In this document: positions 12,535 to 15,805 of the stretch, one piece after another
Layout of the letters: each line of letters begins with the position of its first letter
How positions within the stretch are numbered: position 1 is the stretch's first letter
Assembly (NCBI GenBank): GCA_035525375.1
Contig: DATLEI010000029.1
Span: 1 to 15,805 of the forward strand
From: JALZBN01 sp035525375
Lineage (GTDB): Bacteria > Actinomycetota > Acidimicrobiia > Acidimicrobiales > AC-14
Direction of reading: 5' to 3'
Length of the DNA stretch: 15,805 bases
Notes under the pieces: generated by a model
What the model saw: only the letters and a program-made list of their open reading frames with translations
Database searches by the model: none
What the model was told of the DNA's origin: nothing
Program-made: the position numbers and the translations under genes

Positions 12535-12975
12535 GTGAAACGATTGGCGGTGACACTCAGCGGTTTGGCGTTGGTCGTGTCACTGGCCGCGTGCGGAGGA
12601 GACAGCGAGGCCGGCGGGGCCAAGGGTCAGTTCATCGCCCAGGGCGACGTCATCTGTGGCCAGGGAATCGAGCAGGTCGACTCGATCAATCCCGGAACCG
12701 ACACGGCCACGCTCGAAAAGGTCCGCGACGCCTGGCGCCAGATGTGGGATCAGATCGATGCGTTGCCGGTACCTCACGACGGCGAGGCCAAGGCCTTGGA
12801 GTTCAAGTCCGGGGTACACAACATGAGTCTCACGTCCGAAGCTGCCGTCCAAGCCTCGATGATCGGCGGTCAGCAAAAGGTGGATCGCACCTTGCAGGTC
12901 CTGGCCGACTCAACGAAGAAGGCTGGCGAAGTAGCTGACGATTACGGGTTCAAGGTCTGCAGCCAGCTCAAGTAG
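12535..12975 (+). CDS. small predicted lipoprotein, unknown function
   Basis: This 146-residue protein begins MKRLAVTLSGLALVVSLAAC, a clear lipoprotein signal with lipobox LAAC (C20). The mature part is mostly helical and polar (for example DTATLEKVRDAWRQMWDQID). It holds two further cysteines, one near position 42 (GDVICGQG) and one four residues from the end region (FKVCSQLK), which could form a disulfide outside the membrane. I do not recognise the family. It lies 25 bases after groEL with no terminator visible between them, so it may be partly co-transcribed. No convincing ribosome site precedes the GTG; TAGGCT at 12520-12525 is a possible but poorly spaced -10. Confidence 0.8.
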   Translation: MKRLAVTLSGLALVVSLAACGGDSEAGGAKGQFIAQGDVICGQGIEQVDSINPGTDTATLEKVRDAWRQMWDQIDALPVPHDGEAKALEFKSGVHNMSLTSEAAVQASMIGGQQKVDRTLQVLADSTKKAGEVADDYGFKVCSQLK

Positions 12976-12993
12976 CGCTCGCTCCCCTGATCC

Positions 12994-12999
12994 TAGAAT
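12994..12999 (+). promoter_or_regulatory. -10 element of hemQ (leaderless geometry)
   Basis: TAGAAT (five of six to TATAAT) followed by exactly seven bases and the GTG at 13007. No -35 match. This is the best of the leaderless-looking starts in the window. Confidence 0.55.
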
Positions 13000-13006
13000 C
13001 CAGGTT

Positions 13007-13690
13007 GTGGACCTTTCGGTAGTGCCGTCAGAAGGGTGGGGCGTCCTCCACCTGTTCCTCGGCGCCGATGCCGCCACCGATGCCGAGGCCGTTGCCGCGG
13101 CAGTCAAGGCTTGCGAAGCCGACGGTCACACGGTCGTGCCTTTCGCCGTCCTCGGCCACAAAGGTGACCTCGGCGTGATGGCCCTCGGGCCCGATCTGTG
13201 GCGGCTCCAGCAATTGCAGGCCGATCTCGTGGGCGCCGACCTCGATCTCGTCGACTCCTACCTGTCGATGACCGAGGTGTCGGAGTACGCCAAAGGGATG
13301 CCACCCGAGCGGCTCGAGCCCCGGCTCCACCCGCAGCTGCCACCGGCTGACGCCAAGGTCCTTTGCTTCTATCCGATGTCCAAACGGCGCGAGCAGGGCG
13401 CCAACTGGTACGCCCTCTCCTACGAAGAGCGCGAAAAGCTCATGTTCGCCCATGGGAAGAAGGGTCGCGAGTTCGCCGGGCGAGTGGTGCAACTCGTCAC
13501 TGCATCCACCGGGCTTGACGACTGGGAATGGGGCGTCACCCTCTTCTCCGCCGATCCGCTCTCGATAAAGCAGTGCGTGCACGAGCTGCGATTCGACCCG
13601 GTGTCCTCGGTGTACGCCGAGTTCGGCCGGTTCACTATCGGGCTGATTGCTCCCATCGACGAGGTGTTGCGCCGCGTCGGTCTCGCCTGA
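13007..13690 (+). CDS. hemQ: coproheme decarboxylase HemQ (ChdC)
   Basis: HemQ/ChdC, of the chlorite-dismutase fold, converts Fe-coproporphyrin III to heme b by two peroxide-driven decarboxylations, ending the coproporphyrin-dependent heme route of Gram-positive bacteria. The 227 residues carry YPMSKRR (122-128), NWYALSYEER (134-142), AHGKKGREFAG (148-158) and TGLDDWEWGVTLF (168-180). The catalytic tyrosine is Y122 with K126 (Y145/K149 in S. aureus). H149 is the proximal heme ligand, and Q162, 13 residues on, matches the distal glutamine of the Firmicutes enzymes. So the active site is Firmicutes-like rather than the His-type described for mycobacteria and corynebacteria. GTG 13007 starts a leaderless-looking transcript. 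larE begins one base after the stop, so the two share a transcript. Confidence 0.93.
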   Translation: MDLSVVPSEGWGVLHLFLGADAATDAEAVAAAVKACEADGHTVVPFAVLGHKGDLGVMALGPDLWRLQQLQADLVGADLDLVDSYLSMTEVSEYAKGMPPERLEPRLHPQLPPADAKVLCFYPMSKRREQGANWYALSYEEREKLMFAHGKKGREFAGRVVQLVTASTGLDDWEWGVTLFSADPLSIKQCVHELRFDPVSSVYAEFGRFTIGLIAPIDEVLRRVGLA

Positions 13691-13691
13691 C

Positions 13692-14480
13692 GTGGGTGAT
13701 CTCGAACTGCTGCGCGGAAGGCTCGAGGAGCTGGGTCGCATCACGGTCGCCTTCAGTGGTGGCGCGGATTCGGCGTTCCTGGCCTGGATGGCGCACGACA
13801 CCCTTGGGCGCGCCGGCGCGCACGCGGTCACGGCCGTGTCGGCCTCACTGCCCGACGCCGAGGCGGCAGACTGCGCCGCCCTGGCCGCCGAGTGGGGCCT
13901 GCACTGGACATCGGTGACGACCAACGAACTCGCCCGCGCCGACTATGTCGCCAACGGCGGAGACCGCTGCTTCCACTGCAAGGCGGAGTTGATGGACGCA
14001 CTTCAACCGCTGGCCTCACTCGACGGATCGACTGTCGTGCTGGGCACCAATCTCGACGACCTCGGTGACCATCGCCCCGGCCAGCGCGCCGCCGCCGACC
14101 GGGGCGCCGCGTTCCCGCTCGTCGATGCCGGATTCACGAAAGGCGATGTTCGGGAAGCTTCAAAGGCCCTGGGGCTGCGCACGTGGGACAAGCCTGCGGC
14201 TGCGTGTCTGGCATCTCGCATTCCCTACGGGACACCGGTCACGTTCAGGACACTCACCCGAGTCGGGCAGGCAGAGGAGGCCCTGCACGGTCTCGGCTTT
14301 CGCCAAGTACGAGTGCGGCACTATGGCGACACGGCGCGCCTGGAGATCGACACCCACGACCTTGCCCGGGCGAAAAAGAGGCAAGTCGAGGTCATCGCGG
14401 CCGTCAAGGCCTTTGGCTACGCAACGGTGATCCTCGACCCTGAGGGCTATCGGCAGGGCAACCTCAACTCGGCCCTCTAA
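13692..14480 (+). CDS. larE: LarE-like ATP-dependent sacrificial sulfur transferase
   Basis: LarE is a PP-loop ATPase. It adenylates a carboxylate of pyridinium-3,5-biscarboxylic acid mononucleotide and then gives sulfur, for the nickel-pincer cofactor of lactate racemase and related enzymes. From GTG 13692 it has 262 residues. It shows the PP-loop FSGGADSAFL (21-30), NGGDRCFHCKAEL (88-100), VLGTNLDDLGDHRPGQRAA (117-134) and DKPAAACLASRIPYG (166-180). C172 lies where the sacrificial cysteine of Lactobacillus LarE sits (C176 there). larB and larC, the other cofactor genes, are not in the window, so the target could be a different sulfur-transfer reaction. The gene lies one base after hemQ and a NIL-domain gene follows nine bases later. 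The open frame extends upstream to 13647 inside hemQ, which I reject. Confidence 0.9.
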   Translation: MGDLELLRGRLEELGRITVAFSGGADSAFLAWMAHDTLGRAGAHAVTAVSASLPDAEAADCAALAAEWGLHWTSVTTNELARADYVANGGDRCFHCKAELMDALQPLASLDGSTVVLGTNLDDLGDHRPGQRAAADRGAAFPLVDAGFTKGDVREASKALGLRTWDKPAAACLASRIPYGTPVTFRTLTRVGQAEEALHGLGFRQVRVRHYGDTARLEIDTHDLARAKKRQVEVIAAVKAFGYATVILDPEGYRQGNLNSAL

Positions 14481-14483
14481 GCT
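14478..14483 (+). promoter_or_regulatory. possible -10 for the NIL-domain gene
   Basis: TAAGCT, which includes the larE stop codon, is followed by six bases and GTG 14490. No -35 match. It is weak alone and noted because the geometry recurs in the window. Confidence 0.25.
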
Positions 14484-14489
14484 CGGCTC

Positions 14490-14729
14490 GTGGTCAACGC
14501 ACGGGTCAAGCTGACGTTTCCGGAGCAGCTCATCAAAGAACCACTGCTCGGGCGCTTGGTGCGGGAGTTCGACGTACTGCCCAACATCCGGCGCGCCAAC
14601 GTCGAGGACACCGTGGGCTGGATCGTATGCGAATTCGCCGGCGAGCACGAGTCGGTGGAGAGCGCAATCGCCTGGTTGCAAGACAAGGGCGTGCAGGTCG
14701 ACCGGCTCGAAGACGTCGTGGAGTCCTGA
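14490..14729 (+). CDS. stand-alone NIL-domain protein
   Basis: A 79-residue protein that is essentially one NIL domain, the small ACT-like fold found at the C-terminus of the methionine transporter ATPase MetN and in some ferredoxins. The pattern VKLTFPEQLIKEPLLGRLVREFDVLPNIRRANV then TVGWIVCEFAGEHESVESAIAWLQDKGVQVDRLE is diagnostic. In MetN this domain binds methionine for feedback control. In archaeal homocysteine synthesis NIL-ferredoxin proteins take part in sulfur insertion. A free-standing copy here, nine bases after larE, may sense methionine or assist sulfur transfer; this is inference. One cysteine (C47) is present. It is the last gene of the hemQ-larE-NIL group. Confidence 0.85.
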   Translation: MVNARVKLTFPEQLIKEPLLGRLVREFDVLPNIRRANVEDTVGWIVCEFAGEHESVESAIAWLQDKGVQVDRLEDVVES

Positions 14730-14813
14730 ACACAGGCTCAAGGCGCGGTGGGGAACACACCGATACTCACTAACGTTGGGTTCCTTCGCGGGCCCAAACC
14801 TCCGGAGAATCGA

Positions 14814-15805
14814 TTGCGCCGACTCGTCCTCATCGCGATACTTCTGCCTGCCATCGTCTTCGGTGGTACGGGGCTACTGACCGCGGCCCCGGCAGTGGCG
14901 CAGCTGCCGCCCGACGACCCTGCGCGCGGGTTGGCGTACGCCGGTCTCCGCCCGGCGGACCCCAATGGCCCTTGCCGCGGCCACTTCGAGTTGGCCAGCT
15001 CCCGGGCCGGTAGAGCGGGCCCCCCGGCGTGCAGTCACGGTCCTGACCCGGCGCCGCCGGGCGTCGACGTTCGCCAGCATCGGGATCCAGCCGAGATAGC
15101 AGCCGAGACGGCGGCGGCTCCGGTGACTGCAGCCGCGACGGCCGGGATCCAGTGCCATCCCGACTTCGTTGGCGGGCCCGGCACGACCGGGAACCGAGTT
15201 CAGGCCATCTACGCCCACACGGGTACGAGCAGCCTGGCGACGCTCCGACCGACGTTCGAACAGGCCGCCGCAACCGCCGATTTCAACTTCAACGCGAGCG
15301 CGGCTGAGACTGGCGGCGTTCGTCACCTGCGCTTCGTGACCGACGCCTCCTGCAACCTCGTCATCGCCGACGTCCAACTGTCGACCGCGGCCAACCCCGA
15401 CATGGACACCATGATCGCGGATTTGAAGGCCAAGGGATACAGCTCACCCAGCCGCAAGTATCTGGTCTGGATGGATGCAACCAACTACTGCGGCATCGGC
15501 GACCTCTTCATCGATGAGTCCCCCAGCCAGCTCAACGAGAACAACGGGAAGTTCGCCCAGTTTGCCCGGGTCGACACAAGCTGCTGGAACCGGGCCGGTC
15601 AGTCCGTCGAGACTCACGAACTTACCCACACGCTCGGAAGTGTCCAGCCCGGCGCGCCCCGCAGCACCGCCAACTACCACTGCACCGACGAGTCCGATCG
15701 CATGTGTTACGACGACCACGGGAACGGCCAACCAGCCGTGACCCTCACCCAGACGTGCCCGCCCTTCCACGAGCAACGCCTTGACTGCCGTCACGACGAC
15801 TACTT
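14814..15805 (+). CDS. secreted metzincin-like zinc protease, 3' truncated by window end
   Basis: The frame is open from TTG 14814 to the window edge (330 codons and two bases). GGAG at 14804-14807 lies six bases upstream. The protein begins MRRLVLIAILLPAIVFGG, a Sec signal ending near AVA-Q (cut after residue 29). An Ala/Pro-rich region follows to about residue 120. Residues 268-278 read HELTHTLGSVQ, the metzincin HExxHxxG with Gln where the third zinc-binding His is usual. DRMCYDD around M297 resembles the Met-turn. H289, D292 and H302 are candidate third ligands. Many cysteines suggest disulfides outside the cell. I remember similar actinobacterial secreted proteins with HExxHxxGxVQ then CTDxxDxMCY, so the Gln may be normal in this family. 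Substrate unknown. TAACGT (14771-14776) is a possible -10. Confidence 0.85.
   Translation, partial: MRRLVLIAILLPAIVFGGTGLLTAAPAVAQLPPDDPARGLAYAGLRPADPNGPCRGHFELASSRAGRAGPPACSHGPDPAPPGVDVRQHRDPAEIAAETAAAPVTAAATAGIQCHPDFVGGPGTTGNRVQAIYAHTGTSSLATLRPTFEQAAATADFNFNASAAETGGVRHLRFVTDASCNLVIADVQLSTAANPDMDTMIADLKAKGYSSPSRKYLVWMDATNYCGIGDLFIDESPSQLNENNGKFAQFARVDTSCWNRAGQSVETHELTHTLGSVQPGAPRSTANYHCTDESDRMCYDDHGNGQPAVTLTQTCPPFHEQRLDCRHDDY

Noticed and set aside
13028..13924. Long minus-strand open frame of 298 codons across hemQ and larE
   Set aside because: It spans two well-identified plus-strand genes, shows no family motif, and has shadow-type composition.
1..15805. CRISPR arrays, insertion sequences, integrases or prophage genes
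   Set aside because: I saw no regularly spaced repeats, transposase motifs or phage genes; gene content is housekeeping throughout.

Overview
The window looks like chromosomal core DNA from a high-GC actinobacterium (about two thirds G+C by eye), most likely of the Acidimicrobiia or a related deep branch. The disA-carD-ispD-ispF-rlmB order, the DUF3263/LytR_C pair, a CIRCE-controlled stand-alone groEL, a CysO-type sulfur carrier and GpgS are actinobacterial traits. A Bacillus SigH-like sigma factor and a Firmicutes-type HemQ active site point away from mycobacteria and streptomycetes. The lineage call is inference. I saw no phage, transposon or CRISPR.

Layout. (1) 1-3250, plus strand: the 3' end of disA, then carD, ispD, ispF and rlmB, the last four tightly packed. 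(2) 3247-5039, plus: a sigH-like sigma gene with its own promoter, a tRNA-Thr(UGU), then DUF3263 and a membrane-anchored LytR_C (VirR-like) protein. (3) 5057-9084: a minus-strand lipoprotein, a divergent trehalose-phosphatase gene (otsB) that converges on otsA with a shared CTAG stop, and gpgS upstream of otsA. This is a compatible-solute / sugar-phosphate block. (4) 9056-10758, plus: a SAM riboswitch in front of a threonine-synthase-like PLP enzyme and a CysO-like sulfur carrier ending in Gly-Gly. (5) 10789-12975: promoter plus CIRCE operator, groEL, and a small lipoprotein. (6) 13007-14729: hemQ, larE and a stand-alone NIL-domain gene. (7) 14814-end: the start of a secreted metzincin-like protein, cut by the window edge.

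The most interesting unit is region 4. SAM control of a 'threonine synthase' that is translationally coupled to a thiocarboxylate-type sulfur carrier suggests homocysteine/methionine synthesis from O-phosphohomoserine, by analogy with CysM/CysO, rather than plain threonine synthesis. A second theme is gene starts that look leaderless (TANNNT followed 5-7 nt later by GTG or ATG), which decide several start codons here. A third is an eight-base palindrome, GGCGCGCC, found 16 times by hand count, far above chance.

There is no gene-free stretch over 300 bases. The longest gaps hold the riboswitch (9085-9196), the groEL control region (10759-10868) and a structured gpgS-otsA spacer (8035-8139).
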